A stretch of 64,000 bases of DNA from Mycolicibacterium thermoresistibile (GTDB lineage: Bacteria; Actinomycetota; Actinomycetes; Mycobacteriales; Mycobacteriaceae). A program made the position numbers and the translations under genes. Below, in pieces: positions 1 to 9,114 of this stretch. Numbering within the stretch: the first letter of the stretch is position 1; each line of letters begins with the position of its first letter. The notes under the pieces were generated by a model that was given only the letters and a program-made list of their open reading frames with translations, searched no databases and had not been told where the DNA came from. The stretch covers positions 3,596,001-3,660,000 of the forward strand of contig NZ_LT906483.1 in NCBI RefSeq assembly GCF_900187065.1. The letters run 5' to 3'.

Positions 1-1575
1 GCGCTTGTACAACGTCTCGGCGAACGACTTGCCGTCGAACTCACAGCCCTCGTTCAGTTTGAGGGCCACCATTCCGGCCCGCCCGCCGGTGCCCTCCACC
101 TCGACGCCGTACACGGTCGCCTCGTCGACGGTGGGGTCGGCCGAGACCGCCGCCTCGACCTCGGTGGTCGCGACGTTCTCACCCTTCCACCGGAAGGTGT
201 CGCCGAGCCGGTCGACGAACGCGGCGTGCCCGAACCCCTGGTACCTCATCAGGTCACCGGTGTTGAACCACACATCGCCGTCACGGAAAGCGTTGCGCAC
301 CAACTTCTTCTCGGTGGCCTGTGGATCGGTGTAGCCGTCGAACGGCTGGAAGCTGCTCACCTTCGACAGCAGCAGGCCGGGCTCGCCGCGCTTCACCTTG
401 CGCACCCGGCCGTCGGCGCCGCGCAGCGGCTCGCCGGTCTCCTGATCGAATTCGACGAACGCCACCGGGCTGGGGCAGATGCCGGTGGTCTTGTCGATGT
501 TGAAGGCGTTGACGAAGGCGGTGTTTCCCTCACTGGCGCTGTAGAACTCACACACCCGCTCGATGCCGAACCGCTCGACGAAGTCGTCCCAGATGGCCGG
601 CCGCAGACCGTTTCCGCAGATCACCCGCACCCGGTGGGCGCGGTCGGTGGGCTTGGGCGGCTGGTTGAGCAGGTATCCGCAGATCTCGCCGATGTAGACG
701 AACGCGGTGGCGTCATGCCGGATCACCTCATCCCAGAACCGCGACGCCGAGAACGACTTCCCCAGCGCCAGAGTCGCGCCCGCCGACAGCACCGACGACA
801 CCGCGACCGTCAACGCGTTGTTGTGGTACAGCGGCAGACAGCAGTACAGGGTGTCGCTGCTGCGCAGCCGCATACCGAGCGCGCCGAAGCCGGCCAGCGC
901 CCGCAGCCAGCGATAGTGGGTCATCACACTGGCTTTCGGCAGCCCGGTGGTTCCGGAGGTGAAGATGTAGAACGCCTTCTCCCGGGCCAGGATCGAGGAC
1001 GTGATGGCCGGGTTGGTGGTCGGCGCGTCGACCGACAGCCGATCGAGGTCGTCGGCGGACAGCAGATCGGCGACGTCGGCATCGGACTCCTCGACCTGCT
1101 TCACCAGGTCGGGGGCCGACACCACGATCTTGGCGTCGAGCAGCCCGATGCTGTGCGCCAGCACGTCGCCCTTCTGATGGTGGTTGAGCATGCCGGCGAT
1201 GGCGCCGAGTTTGACCGTCGCGAGCATCAGCAGGACGGTGCGCGGCTCGTTCTTGAGCATCACCCCGACCACATCGCCCTGGCCGACACCGCGTGCGGCC
1301 AGCGCGGCCGCATAGCGGTTGACGGTCTCGTTGGCCTGCCGGTAGGTCAGCTGCTGATCCTCGAATTTGAGGAACACCTTGTCGGCGTAGCGAGCCGCCC
1401 GCTCCTGGAACACCTTGCCGATCGAGGTCTTGGCCGACGGGCGTGCGCCGAAGCCGGCGATGACGCCCCGCAACATCACCGGCACGTCCAACGCCATGCG
1501 GGGCAACCGGCCGGCGATGTCGAGCAGTCCCACCCGCTCCCGGGTGGCCGATCGGTTGTGTCGCTCGTTGCTCAT
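1..1575 (-). CDS. fadD6: Fatty-acyl-CoA synthetase FadD6 (C-terminus beyond window edge)
   Basis: An ATP-dependent acyl-CoA ligase of the FadD6/FATP very-long-chain type, activating fatty acids to CoA thioesters through an acyl-adenylate. The frame is open from an ATG at 1575 to base 1 without a stop, 525 codons, so only the extreme C-terminus is missing. The AMP-binding signature FTSGTTGLPKA lies near base 955, with YSASEGNTAF and FNTGDLM further on, all in the order expected for the ANL superfamily. It follows the LOG gene on the same strand with a 40-bp gap, the same pairing as Rv1205-Rv1206 (inverted here), so the two are probably co-transcribed. The symbol rests on strong sequence resemblance and on neighbours. 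The exact chain-length preference cannot be read from the sequence. Confidence 0.93.
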   Translation of the reverse strand, partial: MSNERHNRSATRERVGLLDIAGRLPRMALDVPVMLRGVIAGFGARPSAKTSIGKVFQERAARYADKVFLKFEDQQLTYRQANETVNRYAAALAARGVGQGDVVGVMLKNEPRTVLLMLATVKLGAIAGMLNHHQKGDVLAHSIGLLDAKIVVSAPDLVKQVEESDADVADLLSADDLDRLSVDAPTTNPAITSSILAREKAFYIFTSGTTGLPKASVMTHYRWLRALAGFGALGMRLRSSDTLYCCLPLYHNNALTVAVSSVLSAGATLALGKSFSASRFWDEVIRHDATAFVYIGEICGYLLNQPPKPTDRAHRVRVICGNGLRPAIWDDFVERFGIERVCEFYSASEGNTAFVNAFNIDKTTGICPSPVAFVEFDQETGEPLRGADGRVRKVKRGEPGLLLSKVSSFQPFDGYTDPQATEKKLVRNAFRDGDVWFNTGDLMRYQGFGHAAFVDRLGDTFRWKGENVATTEVEAAVSADPTVDEATVYGVEVEGTGGRAGMVALKLNEGCEFDGKSFAETLYKR

Positions 1576-1615
1576 CGGTGTCCGTCTCCTCCGATCTGGC
1601 TGTGCTGGCTACACC

Positions 1616-2197
1616 CTAGAGCGTGTCCGCGGACGGAGCGCAGGCCGCCAACGCGTCCTCGATGTCGGTGACGACGATGAGCCGTTCCATCGCCGCCGGG
1701 TCCACATAGCCGGTGTCCACCAGCCCGTACAGCCAGGCCAGCAAACCGGCGTAGTGGCCGTCCGGATCGAGCATCACCACCGGTTTCTCATGCATACCCA
1801 GATAGCCCGCGGTCCAGGCTTCGAAGAACTCCTCGAGGGTGCCGATGCCGCCGGGCAGCGCGATGAACGCATCCGCGCGGCCCTCCATCACCTGTTTGCG
1901 TTCCCGCATGGTGTCGGTGACGATGAGTTCGTCGGCGTCGACGTCGGCGAGTTCGCGGTGCACCAGCGCCTTGGGGATCACCCCGATGGTGTACCCGCCG
2001 CGGGAGCGGGCACCCTGGGCCACCGCGCCCATCGCCGACACGTTGCCGCCACCGGACACCAACGCCCAGCCCCGTTCGGCGATCGCGACGCCGACCCGGT
2101 GGGCGAGGTCCAGCAGCTCCGGATGTCTGGGGCCGGAGGCGCAGTAGACGCACACCGCCCATTCACGGAACAGATTCACAACCACTCGCTCGACCAC
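1616..2197 (-). CDS. LOG-family cytokinin nucleotide phosphoribohydrolase (Rv1205-like)
   Basis: Predicted to release the free base (N6-modified adenine, a cytokinin) from nucleoside 5'-monophosphates. The 193-residue protein has the LOG fold signature: an early VYCASGP segment, SGGGNVSAMGAVAQGA near residue 50 and the catalytic PGGIGTLEEFFE segment near residue 115, with RERKQ just before it. In M. tuberculosis the orthologue Rv1205 is a proteasome substrate whose build-up causes aldehyde stress; that is known for the family and not visible here. It sits directly upstream of fadD6 on the same strand and is divergent from the ATPase gene at 2325. Several in-frame GTG codons near the 5' end leave the start uncertain by a few residues; the longest is given. 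Confidence 0.9.
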   Translation of the reverse strand: MVERVVVNLFREWAVCVYCASGPRHPELLDLAHRVGVAIAERGWALVSGGGNVSAMGAVAQGARSRGGYTIGVIPKALVHRELADVDADELIVTDTMRERKQVMEGRADAFIALPGGIGTLEEFFEAWTAGYLGMHEKPVVMLDPDGHYAGLLAWLYGLVDTGYVDPAAMERLIVVTDIEDALAACAPSADTL

Positions 2198-2324
2198 CCT
2201 GCCAACCTAGACCAGCGGCGATGCTCCGGCGGCCCTGAGCGGCCCTGACCGGCGCCTCGAGCGGCCTGAGCGGCTTTGCGGCAATCCCGGCCGGATCCGC
2301 GCGGGCGGTCCTAGACTCCGGGCG

Positions 2325-4487
2325 GTGTCTGTTCAGTGGCCGGCGGCGCCCCAGCCGATGCTCGAGCCGATGGTCGAGTCGGTGCTCGACGCGGTCGAGG
2401 CGGCCGTGCGCGACGAGGGTGGCGCGGTGCTGACCGGGCCGGCGGGTGTCGGCAAGAGCGTGCTGGCCGGGTTGGCCGCCGACCGGCTCGCCCCCGAGTC
2501 CGGACCGGCCGACCGGCTCACCGGCACGGCCGCCGACGCCGTGGTCCCGTTCGCCGCGTGCCGGCCGGTGCTGGCGGTTCCCGAGGTCGGCCGCACCGCC
2601 GATGTACTGCGGGCGGCCCGTGCCGCGCTCGGGGACGGCCGGGTGGTGATCGTCACCGATGCCCAGTACCTCGACCCGCTGTCGGCGACGCTGGTCTACC
2701 AGCTCGCGGTCAGCCGCGCCGTCACACCGATCATCACGGTCAGCACCGATTCCCCTGCGCCGGAGGCGATCACCTCGCTGTTCCGGGATGGTCGGCTGCC
2801 CCGGATCGAGGTGGACGCACCCGATCACGACGCCGGCCGGCTGACCGCCCGGGTGGCCGCGTTCATGGCCGGTCTGCCGGACGAGGCGGCCCGGGTGATG
2901 CGGTTCCTCGCCGTGGCCGGCAGCCTGTCCGCCGGGCAGCTCGCGGAGCTGGCCGGACCGGGCGCGGTCGAGCGGGCGGTGGCTTCGCGGGCCGTGGTGC
3001 GTGCCGGGGCCGCCGATGACGCGGCCGGGGCCGACGGGGCGTGCGATGTGGTGCGTCCGGCGCATCCGCTGTATTGCGCTGCGGTGCGCGCGGAGCTGAC
3101 CGAACCGGAGGTGCGCGGGGTGCGCACCGAGCTGGCCGGCGCGGCCGCGCCGACCGATGTGGTGGGCCGGCTGCGGTGGACGTTGCACGCTTTGGACAGC
3201 GATGCGCCCCCGGCGGCACAGCAGTTGACCGTCGCCGCAGAGGATGCGCTGCGGCTCGGTGATCTGGGTCTGTGTGAGCGGTTCGGCCGGGCCGCCGTCG
3301 GTGCCGCGGGTTCCGGGGCCGGGCTGGCGGCCCGGTTGCCGCTGGCATACGCGCTGGCGTTTCAGGGCCGCGGCCGCGAGGCCGACGAGGTGCTCGCGGC
3401 GGTGGACTCGACCGGGCTGACCGAGCATGAGTTGATGGCCTGGGCACTGCCCCGGGCGGCCAATCAGTTCTGGATGTTGTCACAACCCGAACGGGCGGTG
3501 GCGTTCTTGCGCACCGTGCGGGAACGGGTGTCGTCGCCGACGGCGGCCACCACGCTGGATGCGCTGTCGGCGACGTTCGCGATGAACGCCGGGCGCCCGC
3601 AGCAGGCGTTGCAGACCGCGACCGAGGTGTTGGCCTCCCCCACCGCCGATGGCACCGCGATCGGGTGGGCCGGCGCCGCGGCCGCGTTGAGCGCCGCGCG
3701 GATGGGCCGGTTCACCGAGGTGGACGCGCTCGCCGAGCGGGCGATGTCGGCAGGACATCCCGGTTTGTTGCGGTTCACCAGCGGCTTCGGGCAGACCACG
3801 GCGCGGCAGTTGACCGGCGCGCCGGATCAGGCGCTGGCGCTGGCCCGGCGGCTCACCGAGATCGCCCAGCTGCAGCAGCCGGGCCGGGCGATCGGGGAAC
3901 TGTTGATCGCCGAGGTGCTGATCACCAGGGGCGACCTCGACGAGGCGGTCGCACTGTTGCGGGCGGCGGTGAAGGTGCTGACGCCGACCGGATATTCGTG
4001 GGCGCCGTTGGCGGCGATGCTGCTGGCCCGGGCGCTCGGCGAACAGGGTGCGGCACCAGAGGCGGCGATCGCGTTGTCCCGCGCGGAATCTCGGCATGGC
4101 CTGAAGTCGATGCTGTTCGCCCCGGAGTTGGCACTGGCGCGGGCGTGGACCCGCGCAGCGCGGGGCGACCGGCACGGCGCGGTCGACGCGGCGCGTGAGG
4201 CCGCCCGGGCCGCCGAGCGGGGTGGGCAGCATGCGGTCGCGTTGCGGGCGCTGCATGATGCGGTGCGGCTCGGCGACATCCGCGCGGTCGACGGCATCAC
4301 CCGGCTGACCACCCGGCTCGGCCTGGACTGTGCGTTCGGAACTCTGGCGCTGCGCCATGCCCGGGCGCTGACCGGCGGGGACGCCGACGGACTCGACGAG
4401 GTGGCGGCCGCGTTCCGCGATGTCGGCATGCGGCGGGCGGCCGACGACGCGGCGGCCCGGGCGGCCGAGGTGCGCGGCCGCCGGTAG
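2325..4487 (+). CDS. P-loop ATPase with helical C-terminal repeats (Rv1204c-like)
   Basis: A 720-residue protein with a Walker A motif GPAGVGKSVLAG near residue 40 and a likely Walker B in VVIVTDAQYLD near residue 110, as in the STAND/AAA ATPase part of MalT- or LuxR-type regulators. The rest is a long Ala/Arg/Leu-rich helical region resembling TPR repeats. No C-terminal LuxR helix-turn-helix is recognisable, so I call it an ATPase or adaptor and not a DNA-binding regulator. It starts with GTG, is divergent from the LOG gene as Rv1204c is from Rv1205, and ends 5 bp from the converging EspC-like gene. It is longer than I remember for Rv1204c (about 560 residues). Function is unknown. Confidence 0.8.
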   Translation: MSVQWPAAPQPMLEPMVESVLDAVEAAVRDEGGAVLTGPAGVGKSVLAGLAADRLAPESGPADRLTGTAADAVVPFAACRPVLAVPEVGRTADVLRAARAALGDGRVVIVTDAQYLDPLSATLVYQLAVSRAVTPIITVSTDSPAPEAITSLFRDGRLPRIEVDAPDHDAGRLTARVAAFMAGLPDEAARVMRFLAVAGSLSAGQLAELAGPGAVERAVASRAVVRAGAADDAAGADGACDVVRPAHPLYCAAVRAELTEPEVRGVRTELAGAAAPTDVVGRLRWTLHALDSDAPPAAQQLTVAAEDALRLGDLGLCERFGRAAVGAAGSGAGLAARLPLAYALAFQGRGREADEVLAAVDSTGLTEHELMAWALPRAANQFWMLSQPERAVAFLRTVRERVSSPTAATTLDALSATFAMNAGRPQQALQTATEVLASPTADGTAIGWAGAAAALSAARMGRFTEVDALAERAMSAGHPGLLRFTSGFGQTTARQLTGAPDQALALARRLTEIAQLQQPGRAIGELLIAEVLITRGDLDEAVALLRAAVKVLTPTGYSWAPLAAMLLARALGEQGAAPEAAIALSRAESRHGLKSMLFAPELALARAWTRAARGDRHGAVDAAREAARAAERGGQHAVALRALHDAVRLGDIRAVDGITRLTTRLGLDCAFGTLALRHARALTGGDADGLDEVAAAFRDVGMRRAADDAAARAAEVRGRR

Positions 4488-4492
4488 GACCG

Positions 4493-5293
4493 CTACATCC
4501 GGCGGGCGATGTCGTCGCCGCCGCGGGTGTCCGGCCAGGCCTGGACCGGCTGCTCCGGCCGGGACTGGGATTCGACCGGCTGGGCCCCGACAGCCTCGGA
4601 CGGCTCCGACGGTACGGATGGGGCCGGTTGCGCGATCGGCGCCGGACCCTGACCACCCCCACCGGCCGCGGCCGACTCGGGCTGCTGCGCCGGCGGCTGC
4701 TCCTCGACCCGCGGCTGCTGCTCCGTCCGGACCTGTTCGTCAGGCCGATGCTCGTCGGGCCCGGGCTCCTCCCGGCGTTCGTCGAGCCCGTCGCGGGACT
4801 GCTGCGCCCCCTGACCCGGCCCGCCGTGGCCGGCCGGACCCGCCATGCCGGCGCCCACCGGGCCGCCCTGCTCCTCACCCGCAGGTTCGGCGCCGCCGGC
4901 GCCCTGCGCGGCCTTCATCACCTGTTCCATCAGCGAGCTGAACATCCCGGTCTGCCCGCCGAGCCCGCCGGCACCCTGACCGGCGCCGCCGGCCTGCTGC
5001 CCCAATTGGTCGAGTTGCCCCAGGGCACTGGTGATCTGGCCGATGCCCTGCTGGCCGGAATCGTCGGCATTCGTGTACGCCGTCTGCGCCACCCCGAGCT
5101 TGCCGGTGAACGCGTGCTCCTTGGCCGACAACGCCGCGACATTGGCCGCGAGCGGCGCGGCCAGCGTCGGCAGCACCGCCGCGATCGTCGCGCTCATGGC
5201 GTCCTCACCGGGTGGCAGCATCGGTATCTCGGGCAGCTCGACGGCGGCCGGATTCCAGCTCAGGCCATCGGGTTTACGCAGCGGGCTGGTCAT
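4493..5293 (-). CDS. EspC-like type VII secretion substrate with disordered acidic/Pro tail
   Basis: The 266-residue protein has an N-terminal helical segment of about 100 residues ending in AYTNADD, which contains the YxxxD/E motif of ESX export signals, as in EspC-type substrates. A Gly/Ala/Gln-rich linker follows, then a low-complexity tail rich in Glu, Gln, Pro and Arg ending in ARRM. I chose the ATG at 5293 because GAGAGGGG sits 6 bp upstream; the open frame continues further 5' without homology or ribosome binding site. It is 22 bp downstream of the PPE/WXG-like gene on the same strand, so the two should be co-expressed and may be secreted as partners. No catalytic domain is visible. 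Assignment is by motif and context. Confidence 0.72.
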   Translation of the reverse strand: MTSPLRKPDGLSWNPAAVELPEIPMLPPGEDAMSATIAAVLPTLAAPLAANVAALSAKEHAFTGKLGVAQTAYTNADDSGQQGIGQITSALGQLDQLGQQAGGAGQGAGGLGGQTGMFSSLMEQVMKAAQGAGGAEPAGEEQGGPVGAGMAGPAGHGGPGQGAQQSRDGLDERREEPGPDEHRPDEQVRTEQQPRVEEQPPAQQPESAAAGGGGQGPAPIAQPAPSVPSEPSEAVGAQPVESQSRPEQPVQAWPDTRGGDDIARRM

Positions 5294-5315
5294 TGCACGC
5301 CCCTCTCGGTCAAGT

Positions 5316-6407
5316 TCACCAGTCGTCGTCCTCGTCCTCACCGAGGTCGTGTTCGAGCATCTCCGGTGCGGCGATACCCGGGCGGGTGCCGCCACTGGTC
5401 CCGCGGGCGCCCATCATGCCCGGCGCCATTCCCATACCGCCGCCCATTCCGGCCGCCACCGGCGCCGCCCCGACGACGGTGGCTCCGGCCGCCGCTCCGG
5501 TGTCGACCGACACCGGTGACACCTTGCCGCCCAACATGTTCGCTATCAGCGGGGTCTGTGGCGAGCTGCCGCCGGCGCCGGGCAGCGACGCGGCGCGCAC
5601 CATGCCGGCACCACCGCTGGGCCCCGATCCGCCAGCCAGCGGATGGTTGGACAACGAGGAGAACGGATTGGCGTTCAGCGCGCCGGGCCCCTTACCGCCC
5701 ACCGCGCCGAACAGCGAGGTGATCTGCTGCAGCGGCTGACTGAGTTGTTGCAGCGGTTGGCTCAGCTGCTGCGGCACCTGGCCGGCCATCTGACCGACCT
5801 GTGCCGGGATCTGCGCCGCCATCCCGGCCAATTGGGCGGCCTGCTGGGCGGCGTCGCCGGCGGCCTCCTGGCCCGGCGCCCCGGCCGCCGGCGCACCACC
5901 GGCGGTGGGGATGGTCGGCGGCACACCGAGGGTGTTGGCCAGTTCGGTGGAGCTGGCGGTGACCTGGCCGACGTTCTGCGCGAGCCCCATCGCGATGCGG
6001 CTCTGCAGCAGCTCCTGTCTGTTGGGGAACGGGGCCGCCGCGATCGCCTCGCATTCCCGTTGGGTCTCCACCGCGACGGCGTTGGCCATCGTCTTGGCCT
6101 TGATGACGGCGGCCTCCATGCTGCGCAGTTTGGCGGCGATCGCCGCGGCGTGCGCGGCGTTGGCCTCGTGGCCGGCGATGATCGTGCTGGCTTCGCCGAC
6201 GGCGGCGGTCGCACCGCTGCCCTCCCAGGTGTCGGAGAGCTGCATCATCTGCCCCTGCTGTTGCGGGACCACGGTGCCGGTCAGCTTGGCGGCAAGCGCC
6301 TCATAGGCCGCCGCGGCGGCGCCGAGCGCATCCTCGTCGACGTTCGGCCAGCCGGGCCCGGTGACCGTCTGCCCGCCATAAGGGCTGGTATCGGGCATGA
6401 TCCCCAT
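5316..6407 (-). CDS. PPE/WXG-like ESX-associated protein
   Basis: The 363-residue protein opens with an all-helical domain of about 170 residues containing a W-x-G turn (SDTWEGSGA, near residue 60), as in WXG100, PPE and EspB-type substrates. A Gly/Pro/Ala-rich tail with QPLQQLSQPLQQ repeats follows, then an acidic end, DLGEDEDDDW. The start chosen is the ATG at 6407, with AAGGGG 7 bp upstream; a second in-frame ATG lies three codons later. It heads a two-gene unit with the EspC-like gene at 4493 and is divergent from a second EspC-like gene at 6612. No ESX core genes (eccB-E, mycP, esx pair) lie in the window, so export would depend on a system encoded elsewhere. Its partner is an inference. 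Confidence 0.68.
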   Translation of the reverse strand: MGIMPDTSPYGGQTVTGPGWPNVDEDALGAAAAAYEALAAKLTGTVVPQQQGQMMQLSDTWEGSGATAAVGEASTIIAGHEANAAHAAAIAAKLRSMEAAVIKAKTMANAVAVETQRECEAIAAAPFPNRQELLQSRIAMGLAQNVGQVTASSTELANTLGVPPTIPTAGGAPAAGAPGQEAAGDAAQQAAQLAGMAAQIPAQVGQMAGQVPQQLSQPLQQLSQPLQQITSLFGAVGGKGPGALNANPFSSLSNHPLAGGSGPSGGAGMVRAASLPGAGGSSPQTPLIANMLGGKVSPVSVDTGAAAGATVVGAAPVAAGMGGGMGMAPGMMGARGTSGGTRPGIAAPEMLEHDLGEDEDDDW

Positions 6408-6471
6408 GACTCGACCCCTTTCCACGGTGCACCGACGCGGATCTAACGTTACCGCGCCCACCGGCCCCGTC

Positions 6472-6498
6472 TTGACACTTACTCGGCAAGCGTATGAT
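6472..6498 (+). promoter_or_regulatory. Possible SigA-type promoter for the EspC-like gene
   Basis: TTGACA at 6472-6477 and TATGAT at 6493-6498 are separated by 15 bp, slightly short for a primary-sigma promoter, and point toward the gene at 6612. It lies in the 204-bp divergent region between two ESX-substrate-like genes. No other regulatory structure was found there. Confidence 0.4.
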
Positions 6499-6611
6499 TT
6501 GCCGACCCGCAGGCGGCGGGACAGTCCGGGCGAGTATTCGGCGCATCAACCGGTGCCGTGGCGGCCATAGAATTCTTAGCCAGCCCGAAAGATCACCGGC
6601 GGAGGCATGAG

Positions 6612-7430
6612 TTGAGCGGCAACGTATTCGTCCAGCCCGAGGGGCTGCAGACGTTCTCCCAGACCCATTCCGGCATCGCGGGGGCGCTGCCGCAGTCGTC
6701 CGCTGAGGCGACGCCCGGCCCCGTCGAGACCAGCCACGGGCCGATCGCGGCGGCGGCCAACGCGGCGTTGCGAAACGCGCTGAGCAGCCGGGGCGGCACC
6801 GTGCAGGCGACCACCACCAGCGCCGCCACCATCTCCGAACTGCTGCACAGGGCCGCCCGCGCCTATCAGGAGGGCGACCTTCGCAGCGCGGAGGAACTGC
6901 GCGCGGCGGCCAACGCGATCGCCGACGGGACCGGGGCGGGCGGTGCCGGCCCCGCCGGTGCGCCGGGCGCCGGCGTCAGCGGCGTGCCCGGTGCGGGCGT
7001 CAGCGGCCCCGGGGCCGCCGGTGGCGCCGACACGATGGGTCAGATGCTCGGGCAGATCGGCGGCCAGGTGGGCCAGTTGGCCGGGATGGCGATGGCGCCG
7101 CTGCAGGGGCTGGCCCAGGTGCCGCAGCAGGTGATGCAGGGGATCCAGCAGGCCGTCCAGACCGCCACCGGGGCCGCCGGCATGGCCGCCGGCGCGGACG
7201 CGGCCGGGCTCGAGGAGGCCGCCCTGGACGGCGAGCGCGCGACCGGAGCCCCCGAGCACGCCGAACGCCCCGAGGGTCAGCGGGAGCAGGCCGCCGGTGC
7301 GCAACGGGACGCGCCGCCGGTCAGCCCGCTACCCGGTGCGCAAGCCGGCCCCGACAGCGGCCCCGAGAACACCGCGGCGCCGGATCCCGCAGGCTCGACC
7401 CGGGCCCAGATCCGGCCGCCGGTGCACTAA
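6612..7430 (+). CDS. EspC-like type VII secretion substrate
   Basis: The first 90 residues match the EspC family pattern: LSGNVFVQPEGLQTFS, a helix, a turn, then a second helix ending in RAYQEGDLRSAEE, whose YQEGD is a YxxxD/E export motif. After that the protein is Gly/Ala/Pro-rich with Q-rich stretches, and the tail is charged and probably disordered. Total 272 residues. I start it at the TTG at 6612 because GGAGG lies 6 bp upstream and the EspC-type alignment begins there; the frame is open another 18 codons upstream. It is divergent from the PPE/WXG-like and EspC-like pair, making a compact three-gene ESX-substrate cluster. Its stop overlaps the converging ABC-F stop by 4 bp. Confidence 0.75.
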   Translation: MSGNVFVQPEGLQTFSQTHSGIAGALPQSSAEATPGPVETSHGPIAAAANAALRNALSSRGGTVQATTTSAATISELLHRAARAYQEGDLRSAEELRAAANAIADGTGAGGAGPAGAPGAGVSGVPGAGVSGPGAAGGADTMGQMLGQIGGQVGQLAGMAMAPLQGLAQVPQQVMQGIQQAVQTATGAAGMAAGADAAGLEEAALDGERATGAPEHAERPEGQREQAAGAQRDAPPVSPLPGAQAGPDSGPENTAAPDPAGSTRAQIRPPVH

Positions 7431-9013
7431 CTCAGCTTCCCGTCGGACAGGCGCAGCCGGCGGTTCACACCGATGGCGGCCACGAACCGGTCGTCGTGGC
7501 TGACCACGATGAACGCACCGCGGTAGGCGATCAGCGCCGATTCCAACTGCGCGATGCTGGTCAGATCGAGGTTGTTGGTGGGTTCGTCGAGCAGCAGCAG
7601 TTGCGGCGCCGGTTCGGCGTGAAGCACACAGGCCAGCGTGGCGCGCAGCCGCTCCCCGCCGGAGAGCGCCCGGATCGGAAGCGCGATCCGCTTGTCGTCG
7701 AACAGGAATCGCGCCAGCAGATGCCGGCGTCCGGTCACGCTCAGGGTGGGGGCGAACTCCGCCAGGTTGTCGAGGACGGTTTGACCGGGGTCGAGCAGAT
7801 CGAGCCGCTGGGACAGATACGCGATGCGGCCGTCGGCTCTGGTGACCGTGCCGGCGTCCGGTGCCAACCGCCCGCCGATGACGCGCAGCAGGGTCGTCTT
7901 GCCGACCCCGTTGGCGCCGGTGAGCGCGATCCGCTCCGGTCCACGGACCGTGAGATCGATTCCGCGCAAGACGTTTCCGACCGTCAGCCCGGAACCGGCG
8001 AACACGGTCCGCCCGGCCGGCACCGTGGTGTCGGGCAGATCGAGCACCATGGCGTCGTCGTCACGCAGCCGCTTTTCCGCCTCCTCCAGCCGGGCGCGGC
8101 CGGCAGCTATCCGGGCCGCGCGGACCTCATCGGTGCGGCCGGCGGATTCCTGGGCGCGCCGCTTCATCGCCCCGGCCACGATCCTCGGCAGCCCGGCGTC
8201 CTTGACCGTGCGCGCGGCGGTGCCCGAACGGCGGGCCGCGCGTTCGCGCGCCTGTTGCCGTTCCCGCTTCTCCCTTCTGAGCGACTGTTCGGCGTGGCGC
8301 ACATCGTTGCGGGCGGACTGCTGGTCGGCCGCCAACTGCCGCTGGTAGGTAGTGAAATTGCCGCCGTAGAAAAGCATTTCGCCGCGGTACAGTTCGGCGA
8401 TCCGCTCCATCCGGTCCAGCAGTACCCGATCGTGGCTGACCACCAACAGGGTTCCCGGATAGTCGTCGAGCGCGGCGTGGAGCCGACGGCGCGCGTCGGC
8501 GTCGAGGTTGTTGGTGGGCTCGTCGAGCAGCAACACCTCGGGCCGTCGCAGCAGTTGGGCGGCCAGCCCCACCGCCACCACCTCGCCACCGGACAATGAG
8601 CCGAGCCGCCGGTCGACGGCCACCTCGCCGAGGCCCAGCCGGTCCAGCATCCCGCGGCACCGTTCCTCGACGTCCCAGTCGTCGCCGATCGCGGCGAACA
8701 CCGCCTCGGAGGCGTCACCGGCGGCCAGCGCATCCAGCGCGGTCAGCACCGGGGTGATGCCGAGCACGTCGCCCACGGTGGCCTCGGGCATGAATGGCAG
8801 GTGTTGCGGCAGATGGCCGACCGTGCCGTCGACGGTGACGGATCCGCTGGTGGGGCGGCGGGCGCCGGCGATCAGATCGAGCAATGTGCTCTTGCCGGCG
8901 CCGTTCGGCGCGACCAGACCGGTGCGGCCGGGACCGATGGTGAACGACAGGTCGGTGAACAGTGCGGTGCCGTCCGGCCAGGCGAACGACACGTCGGAGA
9001 AGACGATGGACAT
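7427..9013 (-). CDS. ABC-F family ATPase
   Basis: The 528-residue protein has two ABC ATPase domains and no membrane segments, the ABC-F layout of ribosome-associated translation factors and antibiotic-target protectors. Domain 1 has APNGAGKSTLLD, LSGGE and LLLDEPTNNLD; domain 2 has TGANGVGKTTLLR, LSGGERLR and LLLDEPTNNLD. Between them is a charged, Arg/Glu-rich helical linker (about residues 230-320), the position of the P-site tRNA interaction motif. Which subgroup it belongs to (housekeeping or drug-resistance) cannot be decided by eye. I do not recall an ABC-F gene at this place in M. tuberculosis, so it may be lineage-specific. It lies upstream of nothing on its strand; dapE ends 101 bp away. 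Confidence 0.9.
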   Translation of the reverse strand: MSIVFSDVSFAWPDGTALFTDLSFTIGPGRTGLVAPNGAGKSTLLDLIAGARRPTSGSVTVDGTVGHLPQHLPFMPEATVGDVLGITPVLTALDALAAGDASEAVFAAIGDDWDVEERCRGMLDRLGLGEVAVDRRLGSLSGGEVVAVGLAAQLLRRPEVLLLDEPTNNLDADARRRLHAALDDYPGTLLVVSHDRVLLDRMERIAELYRGEMLFYGGNFTTYQRQLAADQQSARNDVRHAEQSLRREKRERQQARERAARRSGTAARTVKDAGLPRIVAGAMKRRAQESAGRTDEVRAARIAAGRARLEEAEKRLRDDDAMVLDLPDTTVPAGRTVFAGSGLTVGNVLRGIDLTVRGPERIALTGANGVGKTTLLRVIGGRLAPDAGTVTRADGRIAYLSQRLDLLDPGQTVLDNLAEFAPTLSVTGRRHLLARFLFDDKRIALPIRALSGGERLRATLACVLHAEPAPQLLLLDEPTNNLDLTSIAQLESALIAYRGAFIVVSHDDRFVAAIGVNRRLRLSDGKLS

Positions 9014-9114
9014 GCGGGGACTCCACAGGAGTGGCGGACAGATTCACCCGGAGTGCGCGTCAGCGCGTTACCACCGCATGTCTTTCAGGCTAGGTGGTCT
9101 GTCAACCGGATTTC

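Noticed and set aside
2163..4358. Long minus-strand frames opposite the Rv1204c-like ATPase gene
   Set aside because: Arg/Pro/Gly-rich shadow composition, no domain; the plus-strand frame has the Walker motif and family similarity.
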